Shown piece by piece: positions 48,431 to 61,082 of a stretch of 64,000 nt of DNA. The notes beneath the pieces are model-generated. The model worked only from the letters and a program-made list of their open reading frames with translations. It made no database searches and was not told the DNA's origin. The position numbers and the translations under genes were made by a program. The first letter of the stretch is position 1. Each line of letters begins with the position of its first letter. Origin of the DNA: Monilinia fructicola (lineage: Eukaryota > Ascomycota > Leotiomycetes > Helotiales > Sclerotiniaceae); contig VICG01000009.1 in NCBI GenBank assembly GCA_008692225.1, positions 620,001 to 684,000 on the forward strand, in the 5' to 3' direction.

Positions 48431-50759
48431 ATGTTGTCGATGGAAAGAGCTTTTCGAGAAGGCGCATTGAAAGTTGGCAAGTCCAAGTCCAACTTACTAT
48501 CTGGCAGAATACCCAAATCGCATAGAGCAATATCAACTGCTGCTTCTCCCATTCGAGAGGTCTCTACACATGATTTACCTTTGCACCAAGACACTAAACC
48601 GCTTAGCAAAATTTCGAATAGAAGGGATAAACTCAAAAATGCCAAACCTTTCTCCTCCTTTCTGACCGATAATTTTCAGAGACAGCACGATTATCTTCGA
48701 ATTTCAATTACAGAAAAATGCAATCTACGATGCTTGTACTGTATGCCAGAAGAAGGGGTTCCGCAATCACCACAACCAGATCTTCTGACCACTCCAGAAA
48801 TCGTACTTTTATCATCTATATTTGTTTCTCAAGGTGTTACTAAGATCCGACTTACTGGTGGTGAGCCGACTGTTCGCCGCGATATCCTACCTCTTATGGA
48901 ACAGATTGGAGGTTTGCGATCTCAAGGTCTGCGTGAACTCTGTCTTACCACAAATGGGTTAAATCTTGCAAGGAAATTGGATGGCATGGTGGAAGCAGGA
49001 CTGACTGGAGTCAACCTAAGTCTGGATACGTTGGATCCATGGCAGTTTCAGATCATGACTCGAAGGAAAGGCTTTGAAGCTGTGATGAAAAGTATAGACA
49101 GGATACTACACATATGAACAAATTGGGTGCTGGTATAAAGCTCAAGATTAATTGCGTTGTAATGCGAGGGGTCAACGAAAGAGAAATAATACCCTTTGTC
49201 GAATTGGGTCGAGATAAGGACGTTGAGGTTAGATTCATCGAGTATATGCCATTTGACGGCAACAAGTGGAGCCAAGGCAAAATGTTAAGCTACAACGAGA
49301 TGCTTGATATGATACGGCAAAAGTATCCTACACTCCGAAAAGTCGCAGATCACAAAAATGATACGAGTAAGACGTATGAGATTCCTGGATTCGTGGGGAA
49401 AATGGGATTTATTACAAGTATGACGCACAATTTTTGTGGTACTTGCAATAGATTGCGCATCACCAGTGATGGCAACTTGAAGGTATGCTTATTTGGCAAT
49501 GCCGAAGTGTCCCTGAGGGACATCTTGAGGAAATCCAATGGTAACCAGCCAATCGATGAGCAAGCTTTTGAGGCGATGAGGCAGATAGAAATGAGTAGAA
49601 GACAGGGTTTTGTAGAGATACTCCCAGCGCTCTTGGAAGCTCTGCGAATGAAAGAGAGTTGCTAGAAGTCATCGGCATGGCTGTGAGTAGAAAAAAGGAA
49701 AAGCACGCTGGCATGGGTGAATTGGAAAATATGAAGAACAGACCCATGATTTTAATAGGTGGGTAGGTTTCACTTTTCATGTCTCTTGTATCGGTGATAG
49801 GATAACATGAAAATTGTTTACATGTTGGCGTACTGCTAATACCCTTTATGTATTTAATCAATGTTTTGAAATGGATATAGTTACAAGTAAGATGTTGCGC
49901 TTCTACAGTTCAGTGCGTAGTTGAAACTGACATCTTTTTCAGATGACAAGTATCCTCATTCTCCGAAAACCCTCTTTCAAGAAATTGGAAGCTGGCCGCT
50001 AAGCCGATCATACAAACCGTCTCTCAACTTTTTGGCTGGTATACCTTCTTCTACTTCTGCACGTTTGTACTCCAGCAAATCTACTCCGGCTCAAGTGAAC
50101 AAGACCGACAGTACCGGGGAAAGGTCTTCAATGGATAATCTATCAAATTCAAGTCCTTCGGAGGCGGAGAAAACTTACTCACCTCACAAAATCAGGCGAT
50201 GCGCATATGGTTTCTATATCATCCAAACAATCTACAAAAAGAACTGCCGTTGCTGTTTGCAGTATTCAATTCTCCAATAACGTCGCGATCCCCCTTATCC
50301 GTGACAACCGAGCCAAAAAGGGTGATGTCCTAGGAGTTGCTCGTATCGCAGGAATCATGGCTGCCAAGAGAACTTCTGACTTAATACCTCTATGCCACCC
50401 AATTGCAATTACACATGTCAGCATTGACCTGCAAATTTCACACGAGGATGGATCTTGCACAACATCTTCATCTTCCACTTCAAGGACGTCAGCCCCGTGC
50501 TCTGTAACAGGACAGGGTGATGGACATGAACGGCCATTATCTGTTTCAAATTTTCGGTCCTTCCAATGAGTTTGGGAGTGTGGAAGTCAAGGCTACTGTG
50601 TCATGCGACGGAAAGACAGGCGTGGAAATGGAGGCACTTACAGCCGCTTCAACGGCGGCATTGACGATCTACGATATGTGTAAGGCTGTGGACAAGGGTA
50701 TGCGAGTAGAAGGACTAAGAGTCGTTAGAAAAGAGGGGGGAAGAGTGGCTCATGGATAG
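48431..50759 (+). CDS. Molybdenum cofactor step-1 protein, MoaA-MoaC fusion (MOCS1 / cnxABC type), reading frame broken in four places
   Basis: Converts GTP to cyclic pyranopterin monophosphate, the first step of Moco synthesis. The MoaA half has the radical-SAM cluster [19 protein letters not shown], and the second cluster FCGTCNRLR ... LKVC. The MoaC half has [10 protein letters not shown] and [18 protein letters not shown] basic leader precedes MoaA. Exon 1 ends at 49758, exon 2 starts at 49943 (TTTTTCAG), giving MILIDDKYPH. As written the frame breaks at about 49107-49114 (RILHI-stop versus MNKLGAG; two extra bases or one missing), about 49605-49615 (one base missing before [17 protein letters not shown]), about 50172 (one extra [15 protein letters not shown]), and between 50503 and 50556 (before [14 protein letters not shown]). 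All segments are otherwise well conserved. It is either a recent pseudogene or carries assembly errors. Confidence 0.88.
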
Positions 50760-51907
50760 AGGGGGTTCTCGATAGCGAGAGGTAGGGTAAGAGTGAAGTT
50801 GAGATTACATAAAAGGGCAACTGAGAAAGTTTGGTCTACTCCTCAAATTTTACCTTTGATGGGACTTAACCACATTCTTGCTTTTCAAATAATTGGCCTT
50901 GACAATCGTTATGTATCGCTCTCGAACGGATGTACATAATTAGTTTTAATCAGCTTGATATCTTTTTCAAAAGATTCATGTGTTTTTGGATTTTAGAGGA
51001 ATATTGGATCTGTATTGAACTGTCAACTGATGGTCAAGCATAATTATTCTTCCTAGTATTTATTTACCCTTGTCAAGTGGCTGATATATTGTAATTTAAG
51101 GGGGGCGCTTACGCTCTCCTATATATCCGAATTGGGAATTTGAATCCTTCCATGCTACAAACCTCAAATCCTCAATCCTATTTGGAGTAAAACTGAAGAG
51201 AAAATTTCCACATGTTTGGCATCGCAACTCTGATTTACGAAATTAATATAGCTCTTCGATGATACTGCCAATGATATGATGTTGTCATTTGAAGTCGCAG
51301 TTAAAAGTCTCGGCAATTTTGTGTCGAATTAATGTATCCCCCCCTAAATCACGTTAGACGCTCTTACAATATCATCCGTGCAATGTTAATATTAGAATTA
51401 GAATTTATTTAGCTCTGATATCCAATAACTTTGAAAACCAACTAAAGCTAATTGGGATTTTATATATGAACAATTAATAAGGGATTGTAACAATACTAAT
51501 AAGAGTAAGAAACCTGAAACTTCTATTGATTATCTTGTCATCTTGACTTGAGAATAGGTACAAAGGGCGTTGAAAATCCTCGGTGTCAGGCCCATCTTAT
51601 CGTCAAATCCCATATTGTGTAATCTCCCCAGAATTATGGCATGTTTTGTGTAACATGGAATCCCAAAAGCTCAAAATCCTATGTCGTAGCACTGTTTCTT
51701 CAATCATGATGGGATTAGACTCTGTCTGTATAATAGGCTATACAAGTATCTCCCAATGCTGTATTTCCAACTTCAGCCAAGTCTTTCTTTTTAACACTCA
51801 ACTGTTATCTCGTGGGAAGTTTTCCCCTTTACGGTCCTTACCAATTCGTTCTTTCTTGCATAAACTGTTTTGAATTCTCATAGCGTTTCCTTATTCGTAT
51901 ACCCATC
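50760..51907. other. Intergenic region, AT-rich
   Basis: No gene supported. A weak 12-bp inverted repeat (ATTTAAGGGGGG at 51094-51105, CCCCCCCTAAAT at 51338-51349) brackets 230 bp of AT-rich sequence. Confidence 0.5.
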
Positions 51908-53835
51908 ATGCGGTTTTCACACGCAGCTACCCTCTCACTTCTCTCTGGGTTCGGCGCTGCATCTTCTAATGATTGCTCACCTGTTACGACCACGATCTTT
52001 CAGCCCACTACCATAACTCTCAAAGAAACTTCGGTTGTAACTTCTATCGTGACACTCGGAGAAGCAGGGGGGTATGGGGGTGGGCCTGGAACGACAATAT
52101 ATCAGTCCACCACTATAACTCTCAAAGAACCTTCGATCGTAACTTCTACCGTGACACTCGAAGAATCAGGGAGGTATGGGGGTGGTTCTGGAACGACAAT
52201 GTATCAGTCCAGCACTATAACTCTCAAAGAACCTTCGATCGTAACTTCTTCCGTGACACATGGGGAAGCGAAGGTGTATGGAGCGGGTTCTGGCACAACA
52301 ATCTATCAATCTGTTACACTTGAGGGAGTGTCAACCACACCAATCATTTCTGAATCTAGTACATTATCCCTGAAGTCGTTTGCAACTTCTACCCCTATTA
52401 TCAGCGGAACAGGGTCGCTACTAGGAGCGCAAGTCACATCAATTTCCTCGCCCGGTGTCTCCGTTACACAAGTGAACGTGATATCAGGAATATCCACAGT
52501 CCAAGTCTGCCCAACCGGTGCTTCAACTTATGATTGCACAGAAGTTGTTTATGGTTCAGATGGAGAAGTCATCGTAGTCAATATTATCACCGTTGATGTT
52601 ATAACAGACGTTTATGGAGAGGCTAGCACTGTCAAAATAACTAGGATCGCGAGTGCTACTTCAACTCCTAGCCTTCCACCTACAAGCTCGGCAAGTCTTC
52701 TCGGGACCAAAATCAGGAAGCCATCTTTTACCAGTAAACCTATTGGGGAGGCACCATATCCTTATGGAAATGGAAGCCACCCTACTTACCCGACAGGGAC
52801 TTTGACAACCGGGACTAGCGTTTCATACAAACCCACCGAAACCAAAAAAGCCGTCTAAGCCAACACACGTCGTTTCAGTCGGTCAAAATGGCACTCTCTC
52901 CTTCTCGCCTCATTACATTGATGCGAAAGAAGGAGAAACTGTACGGTTTAAGTTCTACCCAACAAACCATACCCTCACTTCTTGTGAAGTCGCCGCTCCT
53001 TGCATTATGAATGGTGTCTACGATTCTGGATTCAAACCCCTTCTGGCGGAGAACATGTCTACATTTGTTGACTTCCCTGTCACAAATGCCACCAACCCAG
53101 TATTTTTCTTCAGGTATGTACAGGCTCTTTTGCAGATTTGATTGCTTGATACGTTACATCATCAACCCCATATTTGGTGACTAACATTATCCTAGTCGTC
53201 AAAAGGATGAGTGTGAGGCAGGTATGGTATTTGCCATTAACCCTAAGTCGAAAAGACAATATGACGAATTCGTAGCTGCTGCCAAGGACAAGAGGACTAC
53301 CACCGCAAGTGAAATTCCATACTCTCATAACGGCACTTACTCGTATGGATATGAGACTGGCAGCAGCCGACCTACTTCTACCCGCTCTACCCTAGAAATT
53401 AGTGTCACCGGCATGTCAAAACCGCCCTTTCCTACTGGTGGATCTAATAAGATTCATATCAATGGAACGGGTACGGGTGTGCACCACTTCGAGACGGAGT
53501 CAGGGTTCGCACACCGATCAGGCACCTTCAAGCCACCCGGTAACTCCAAACCATCAGGCTCCTTTAGACCAACTGGAATTGTTAGCATTAGCGGCCATGT
53601 ATCTTCAACCAGCACGCTAGTAGCTTCAACCGGCACACTATTATCTTCAACCGGCACGTTAGTATCTTCAACCGGCACGCTAGTATCTTCAAAAAACGTC
53701 TCGAGCTTGTCTTCGCACTCAACCACTAGTAGCTCTACCTCTACCTTTACCACTACATCCTCGATCAGCGGCTATGTGCCCTACAGTTTTCCTACTCCTG
53801 TCGCCTCATATGTTGCAAAAGGCTACGGAGTATAA
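51908..53835 (+). CDS. Secreted Ser/Thr-rich repeat protein with cupredoxin-like domain (one-base frame break)
   Basis: Begins with a signal peptide (MRFSHAATLSLLSGFGAASS). Residues about 30-140 hold three 34-residue repeats (TTITLKEPSIVTSTVTLEE then a Gly-rich turn and TTIYQS), followed by Ser/Thr-rich sequence. Then comes a cupredoxin-like domain (VVSVGQNGTLSFSPHYIDA, EGETVRFKFYPTNHTLT, then CEVAAPCIMNG, CEAGMVFAINP), as in extracellular serine-rich proteins of fungi; His in NHTLT and the Cys near VFAIN are expected copper-site positions. An intron at 53114-53195 (GTATGT ... CCTAG) rejoins FF-SRQKDECEAG. The frame breaks at about 52829-52840: dropping one C from AAACCCACCG changes KPTETKKAV-stop to KPPKPKKPSKPTHVV. 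The C-terminus has four STGTLVS repeats and no clear GPI signal. Corrected length about 614 residues. Likely cell wall or extracellular; copper binding unproven. Confidence 0.82.
51996..52301 (+). repeat. 102-bp coding tandem repeat, three copies
   Basis: CTCAAAGAA recurs at exact 102-bp spacing (52021, 52123, 52225). Copies 2 and 3 are nearly identical; each encodes 34 residues of the surface protein. Confidence 0.9.
53604..53692 (+). repeat. 21-bp coding repeat (STGTLVS), four copies
   Basis: TCTTCAACCGGCACG-like units in tandem in the Ser-rich tail of the surface protein. Confidence 0.85.
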
Positions 53836-56607
53836 CTTGACAGACTGACGAGGATAACATATCTTCGGACAAAATACCAGAAATAGCAACGTTGTGGCGC
53901 AGGCGCAGGCGTGGATTGAATTTGACTGGTATCGGTTCTTTCTTCTATCCCCTTATCCTTGTTTCGTGTATTACACACCTCTTTCCCATTCTTCTATGAT
54001 CATATTGCGACCTTCAAATAGAGCAGGCTTTCATTCGTAAAATAGACAGACTTCGCATTACTTTCGTCCTGTTAACGAAGTCCACCAACAGTGACCTCTT
54101 TCTGATGTCCCGCGTAATTCGTCACCTATTTTAGGCCTGGTATCAAGGTGACGAAAATACTATTATATATACTCATATCTTCATGCGGTCATGCTGTTCA
54201 ATCACCAACGGTCTGATATCACCGGGTGGTATCAGCGTCCCAAAAGTATCATGACCTCAAGTGCGGTTAAAGTATGGTAGCGACGTCTTCGAGTCCTACA
54301 ATGATTGACTTACCTGAAACTTACAAAATAAAACTCTATAACAGCCAGGTTTCCTGATAAATCCAAATGATATTAATCTCCCCGAGCAGCTTAGGATAAG
54401 GAGTAATATGTTGCCGAAAATCAAAGCATTGGTGGAAAGGGACCCTCCTCGGTTGGAAAGCGGCATCAAGCTCATGCTAACCAAATACATCCATTTGTTG
54501 AAATTGGCGATGGGTATATCTGTGACTCATTGACTCTTGGTTGACTACTCGAGAGATCTTGATCGTTCCGGGCCATCAAATTCCACATCCGATTGACTGA
54601 AAATGAGATGTAGCTATCCGCTACAAAGTTTTCAGAGTCCTAACCCGTCAAAAGACCCTTCGCTAAAGCAAAGGCCTCCTCCACCTGGATGGAAAGCAAA
54701 TATGTTAACTTCAATACTACCATAGTAGACTCGATCTTTTATGCATGTGTTTTTACTGATGAATGCAAACTAGGCTGACTATGTATGTAAAGTTAAGACA
54801 TCGGTATGAATGCACATTTTTGATTTACCGGATTTTGTGTTGAAACCGATCGGTCATCTTGACATCTTGTATTGACAAACAGGCTGGGGTTTTACCAATT
54901 GACCATTGGCGATTGCTATGTGCCATGTTGGTGAGAATATTGCATATTGCATGCATGTCGTGAATACGATCTTCGTATGTCTTCACACATCTTATGGACA
55001 CATATGTGTACTTAATCTTTGGTAAAGCTTCCATATACTGTACACCTATACTAGCGTATAAGCGGATGCTTTTCTCTCAAGTTCTGGTTTCCCTGCAGGA
55101 CTCAATAACATTGGAGGAGTAGCTCATAGAACGGAAGGCAGCAGCTTTTTGAGACTCGCTAATTCGAGCTTCATGTTCCACTCTGCATATATACAGTCTG
55201 TGTTCTCTGTATATTCTGTGCATCCGTATGTTTTTGCCTGTGTGATCGCTGTGCCATACCTGGTTCTCGGTCTCATAGAACCCTGAATTCTTACCCGAAC
55301 CTGTGGTTTACAAGTTACTCACGCCATTTTGTGGGCCCTATGAGCGAGCTATTTCAGATGGAAACTCGCCAATCACAAACTTGTCGCTGTTGACCTGCAG
55401 CGTTAAAAGCCAACAAACAGTACATATAACCTTCAGTTACACAAAGTGTTTTCAGCTACACACCACTCCGTTAAAGCAAAGGAAAGTTCTAGACATGTTG
55501 ACATGTTGACATGTTGACATAAGCTTAATGGCTCAATCTTCTTCGGAGTAAAATGCTAGAAAAGAAGCGATATTCCTAATAATCACAGCCTTTCCTTTCC
55601 AAGTCCCTCTTACCAGAATATTGCGGAATGCTTCGAATCGGTATCATCAAAACCGGTCTCTTGAGAATTTCGACGCGGTAAATGGGTTGGAAGGATGTAA
55701 ATCGGTTTTATGCTAGTAAAAATCAGCTGCACTGTTCCAGATTGACTTCCCTCGCAAAATCTGACAGATCATATAGTTGATTCCTTCTTCCTTTCTCTTG
55801 GTCCCTGATGTGAAGCCAATTGCATTCGCAACTTCTTCATTTGTAAGTTGACCGCTCTTCATGTCGGCAATTCATACAACTCACATTCTGCAAGGTGCAT
55901 TGGGGAGCGTAATCCGGTAAAGGGGCCCAGGATTGATATGGAAGTTCATTGTCATTCATTGCAGTCACAATAATATGCGTGGACAGGGATTCCATATCCC
56001 TCTTCAGTCTCTCTTCCTATGGTCGTGAATCTTCTTCCAGATGATAGAACGTATTTTAAGCGTAGGCCAGCTCACATTAGATGTGGAAGTTAGATTGTGG
56101 GGTCAAACTTTTTGCTTTTGTTCATATAGACCATGTGTTACACAAACTTTGTAGGTAACTCTCAGATATTTGGTTTCCTTATTTCCTGGGTCGTTTCTCT
56201 GATGTTTGGTGGCGATTATGTACGAACTCAATTGTATTTGAGAATAAAGAGGAAGGCTAGTCAGCCCTGCAAAAGACCGTTTGCTTTTTATAGCTTTATG
56301 GCTTTAGTAAGGTTCCCACATCTTGATCCTAAGTTGTCTGCTCTGCTCGCTGCTCAGGTACTTTTGATCTTCGATCTAATCCCATGTTCGTTCAGATTTG
56401 GAATTCTGCATAGAATGACTGGAATCTCTTGGTTGTTTGCTGAAAATCGAGGCTTTCATTGCAAATCTCTTTAAGCATGTACCGCATGTATCCTTAGATT
56501 CGAACCTTCGTAAGAGGACTGCCGCATACAAACTTTTTCTTCAAATACCCCCTCGTCGACGGTCACTCATCCTGTATGAATGTAATCAGAACTCCATACC
56601 AAGAAAC
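53836..56607. other. 2.8-kb intergenic region
   Basis: No supported gene. It includes a GCAGGC repeat (about 53899), an 8-bp repeat at 55492-55520, and an open frame (56437-56607) that continues upstream of the RRM-like gene without an ATG. Confidence 0.5.
55492..55520. repeat. (GACATGTT)n minisatellite
   Basis: Three and a half copies of an 8-bp unit containing the palindrome ACATGT. Confidence 0.88.
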
Positions 56608-57446
56608 ATGTACCAAGTCTTACCCGGTGATATAACTGGCTTGTATTACATAACCATTTCCAATTTACCTTGGTCATGTACTTGGCAAATGTTAAAGGAC
56701 TTTGCAAGAAATCAAGATGATCAGGGAAATTGTATTGCTATTGTGCATGCGCATGTATATCTTGGAACTAATGGTCCCCTTACTGGATGGGTGAGTGTCC
56801 AAGGAAAGGAAGACTTTATTAAAGCACTTCGTAAGTTCTTGTTTTCTAACCGGATCATGCTAACAAAACTCCAGGTCATTTGGAACGTGGGATCATTGGG
56901 AATCGTGCGTTGATCGTCGACGGCCGCAACGAAACATGCTCGATTCCTCTTTTTGATTTGACAAGATCAAGCAAGTTGCAAAATTTCAATAAAAGCATGT
57001 CCGCGAAGGACATTATGCCTATCACTCGCGAAGTTTCCATCGCAACATCTATGACGGCGACTTTCAAGAACGATGGAGTGGCGTTCCGGGGTAAAGCCTT
57101 GGGGGCAAACCTGGTTAAGGAGGGGGAACGACCTGCAACTCCCAACACAATACCCTGCCCAATTGACTTTGGACGTTTTTCTTTCCCGTCTGCGAGGGAT
57201 AGAAGATCACAGTCAAAATCACAGGTGGCATCACAGGATGCCAAATCTTCAAATATGAGACTTCCCAGTGAAAAGAAAATGGAGAGGACTAAAGAAATGG
57301 ATATAGCAGCAGAAGATAGAGAGAGGAGGAGAATCAAGGCGAGCTTTGTATCTGATGTAGCTGCTATAGCGGTAGCTGCAAAGAAAGAGGAGGCATCCAA
57401 GTCTCCAATGATTGTAAACGGATCATCGCCAGGGAAGAATGCCTGA
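56608..57446 (+). CDS. RRM-like RNA-binding protein (fungal)
   Basis: Exons 56608-56830 and 56875-57446 join through a 44-nt intron (GTAAGT ... CTCCAG) at KALR-HLERGI; 264 residues. The N-terminal 100 residues form an RRM-like fold: LYYITISNLPWSCTWQMLKDF (strand 1 and helix 1), AHVYLGTNGPLTGWVSVQG (strands 2-3), FIKALRHLERGIIGNRALIVDG (helix 2, strand 4). RNP aromatic positions are only partly kept. The C-terminal part is basic and charged, with a coiled or helical Lys/Glu/Arg stretch (PSEKKMERTKEMDIAAEDRERRRIK), probably disordered. The start at MYQVLPGDITG is the first in-frame ATG, but 57 further codons are open upstream without one, so an upstream exon may have been missed. RNA target unknown. 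Confidence 0.72.
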
Positions 57447-60400
57447 CGTTTCTTGCTGTTGCAGTAGATACGTCAAGACCGGCCCTCTCATTAGCTTCCA
57501 CAATCATGGCGGCTGAAAGACTGATGTCCAGAGCGAGCGAGGGTGGGATTTTTGTTTTTAAATGCCCACAAGAAAGCGTGTGGTACGCGCAAATTCAATG
57601 GGCGACATGTATTGAGTATTTTGATTGATTATTGGAGGTCTTGTTTTTCTTTGGTTTTTGAGGTGGGGGAAAGCATTATAGCGGTCGGTCGTCGGTCCAT
57701 TTTAATCATCTACCCCCAAATGCGCATAGGAGATTCCTTCGAGGCAGATCGGCAGATCCAGATAGTTTCGTAATTAACGTCTCTGAAGTAGTCAGGAACA
57801 GTTCATGATATACTCGAGTCAGGTTCCTATTATCTCAACTGATGATGATATTTCCAATGACGTATTAGACCAAATTCATCTACTCGGCAAACCCGGCCAG
57901 CACAAGTTTCATAAGCCTTTGAGACATTCATTCATCGTTCATGAAGACTAATCCCATCCTTCACTAATAATTGCATGAGCTGTCGAGTCCCGATTCCATC
58001 CTCGAGTAGGTAGTTCCAGGTACCTAGTAGTTCTAGGTAGAGTCTAGCGACGGTTACACGGTGTTCATATCAATCCTATTGAGGCGAAGAGAATCATGCA
58101 CATGTGCTCGAGTATGTGATTATGTATAATGATGTATCTGTATCTGTGTTTGTATCTGTATCTGTACAAACACCTTTATTGATCCTGCTTTATGCTTTAC
58201 ACTCTCTCCTCAAGCATCATCAGCGCTAGCTTAATCTAAGCTTCCTTCAAATATCTTCCTTCGAAAGATCACGACCAAAACATCTGAAAGTAAGCTTGGC
58301 CGAAAAGATCCTACTCGGGCAAATGTAGTCGAAGGAACGGAGATACATAAGTAGGACACTCCTTCAATAATAAGTATCAATCAAGTACTCGAGTAGGTGC
58401 TTGATCTGCCTTCCCAATCTCATAAATACACAATCACTCTCTGATTCAAACCACTATGAATAGATGGCATCGGATGAAACCCTGGATCTTCTTCGCTTCT
58501 CTTGCGATACGATACAGGACCAATACTGTAACTTGTGCAATCAGCATTCAGCTCCAGATTGATTATACATGCAAGTTTTCCCGCCCGATTATGCAAACAC
58601 CCTTCCTGAAACTTGCAACCAAATCTTCCGCTGGGTAATTAATTGATTGCCACGTGCTTCCTCATCTGATCACACCCCCTCCTATTTCCCAAACAACATA
58701 CAGTACGGAGTAGATGATGCATGGTTGGTTTAGAACTACCCGTGGACCTAGTCTCAGTAACGAACGGAATGCATGCAGCTTTACAGTACTGACACCAATG
58801 AAAAAGAAATAAGTCACATGATGCCACAGAAATTCAATGATTTGTTGCATATCTTGAGTGACGATGCTGGATATTTGTTGCATGTCTCATTAATGTTGTA
58901 GTTTTTAGTTCTGCATGAAAGCGAAGCGCTTTACTGTGTTAGTCGTGGCCAAGACTATTTATAGGGGGGCTGGATGAAGAGGAAGACAAATTAGATTGGT
59001 TGGAATTTGGAAAAGACTAGGATAGAGATAGGCCGATGTTTATACGACAGGAATGTAATAAGTATGGGTCTTCTGAATCCCTCTCTCTCTCACCTGTTGG
59101 TACTCCGTACAATACTGTAGGCTCAAGGCTCCCAAGGCTTGACCTGCTTTGATTGATGCAATGGCGAACATGTTCTGTATATCATTCCATCCGCTAACTA
59201 CCTGCTGACGAGCTACAGTACTCCTACAAAGTCGAGACTGTCTTTATCCATGGATGTGAGCGTATATCCTCGGGAGCTCCGAAGAGGGAGATGTGTGTAT
59301 GATAGAAACCAAAGTTTGATTGGCGTAACTGTTCTCCTTGTGCAACCAACCCAAGAGTTCTTTCTGTTCTACAGTACCTTCTGTGCCAAATTCTTGCAGC
59401 TTTTGTTGCATGTCGCAGTTGTATCATGCAGCATCGGCCCAATTAGGCGGGATCAGAATGACTACTTTGTGTGAGCTGAGCAGTATTGCTCTGCTGAGGC
59501 TAGATTTGTCCTCTGTGTAGAATCTAGGCTTAGATGTCGTATGATTGGTGAGTCAATGACACAATGAGTAGCTGTATTTTCTGAAGCACAGGAGGCACAA
59601 AACAACCAGACAAGTTACTACAAAACGACCATGGTGCTAAACACGGGCGATCTTCAAAACTATCTTCCTCAGAGATGATCTGGTGCGGTATATGGATTGC
59701 AACAGAGAACACTCTCCCCCTGTCCCCCTTAAACGAGTATTTTTCTCTTTTGCGAGCCAGACACGTAAAGATCAAACCTCTATTCAAAGACAGGAAGAGG
59801 AAGCGGTCTCTCAAGTTACTTCGGTATTATGATTTGTTTGATTTCAGATTTGATATTGAAGGACCTTTCAAAACACCAAAGGAATGCTGGAATGAATCAC
59901 GAAGGAGTTTTTCTTGAAGTTCTTTGGCCCAAACTTTCAAGGCCATCTAAAGTCTTTAATACTTGAGGGATAGTACCAACTCACTTCAAGTCATTTAGGA
60001 TTACTGAAACATATATGTATTGATATATTGGGTTTAGGGTCCCATTATACATGGTGCCATTCAATTCCTAAATTGGGGCCGATCAACTCTGCCCAGCTAA
60101 ATTCACATGAATATGGATGTGTGTGTACTCGAGTATATATACACACATATGTATTCTTCACATACCATATTCCTACATTCGCATTCATTCATTACTTGTG
60201 ATGTCAAGCCTAATGATCACAATCCTTCATTGCGTTCGCCGCCGTTCTTGTCATTTTCGTATGGTCGCGCAATATGCGCAGTGGAGCTGGCTGGTCAAGA
60301 TCTACTAGGTACATTCCAAAAGACAACCAACCACCATTATTATTCTACACATCATTCGTTGGTACCGCGTCACTGCTTGCTAGTGGACTCGTGGAGGTAT

Positions 60401-61082
60401 TTGGTATCGTGTGATGATTCAAACTTTTACACCGGAGGCAGAATCTACTGCCTTCCCACATCTGCTGTATATGTACCTCACTACAATATACCACAATATA
60501 CCACAATATCAAATAGATCAGGCCAAGACTAAGAACATTCAGCATCTGATATCTCATGGCCCGACGGATGCTTCACGAATCACCATCTTCAAACGAGAAG
60601 AGATAAGTTCAGATAACCCCACGTACGGAACAGAATCTAGGAATTTAGCCAGGGGATGAGACCCTGTACTTACCCCTACATCATCCGTTCCTTCGTAAGT
60701 AGTTTGTCGAAGTAGTCTTAGGAATATTCAAGTAGAAAAACGAGAAATCGTGTACTCGTACATATATCGCACGAAGGGGACGTTCGCAACATTCGTTCTT
60801 ACTCGTCTCAATCCACTGGAATATTGAAGATTCTATTGTATCTCTCTTGTTTTCGACATTCGTAACACAAGTCGACTAGTCCGACGGCACGAGACTTGGA
60901 TGATCCATTTGGCAGATCCTTCAAGAATTCATTTCCTCGCATGAAGAAAGAAAGGGAGCAAGGATATTCTTCACTAATCCATAATTATTGAAAAGGGCAC
61001 AATATTCGGTACCAATACAAAAGAGCTGAAGTAATAGAAACGGAAAGAGCTTCCGAGACAAGTTTGTGCCGAGGGTTTCATT
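57447..61082. other. 3.6-kb intergenic region
   Basis: No supported gene. It carries CTCGAG-centred palindromes (about 57811, 58003, 58384, 60127) and TACGGAGTA/TACTGTA motifs (58699, 58779, 59101, 59214, 59371). Short open frames look random. Confidence 0.5.

Noticed and set aside
54240..54310. Possible tRNA because of a TTCGAGTCC T-loop-like string
   Set aside because: No matching acceptor stem, D-arm or anticodon arm could be folded around it.
59675..59917. 80-codon Lys/Arg-rich frame as a small gene
   Set aside because: No recognisable motif, splice partner or codon bias; within chance for this composition.
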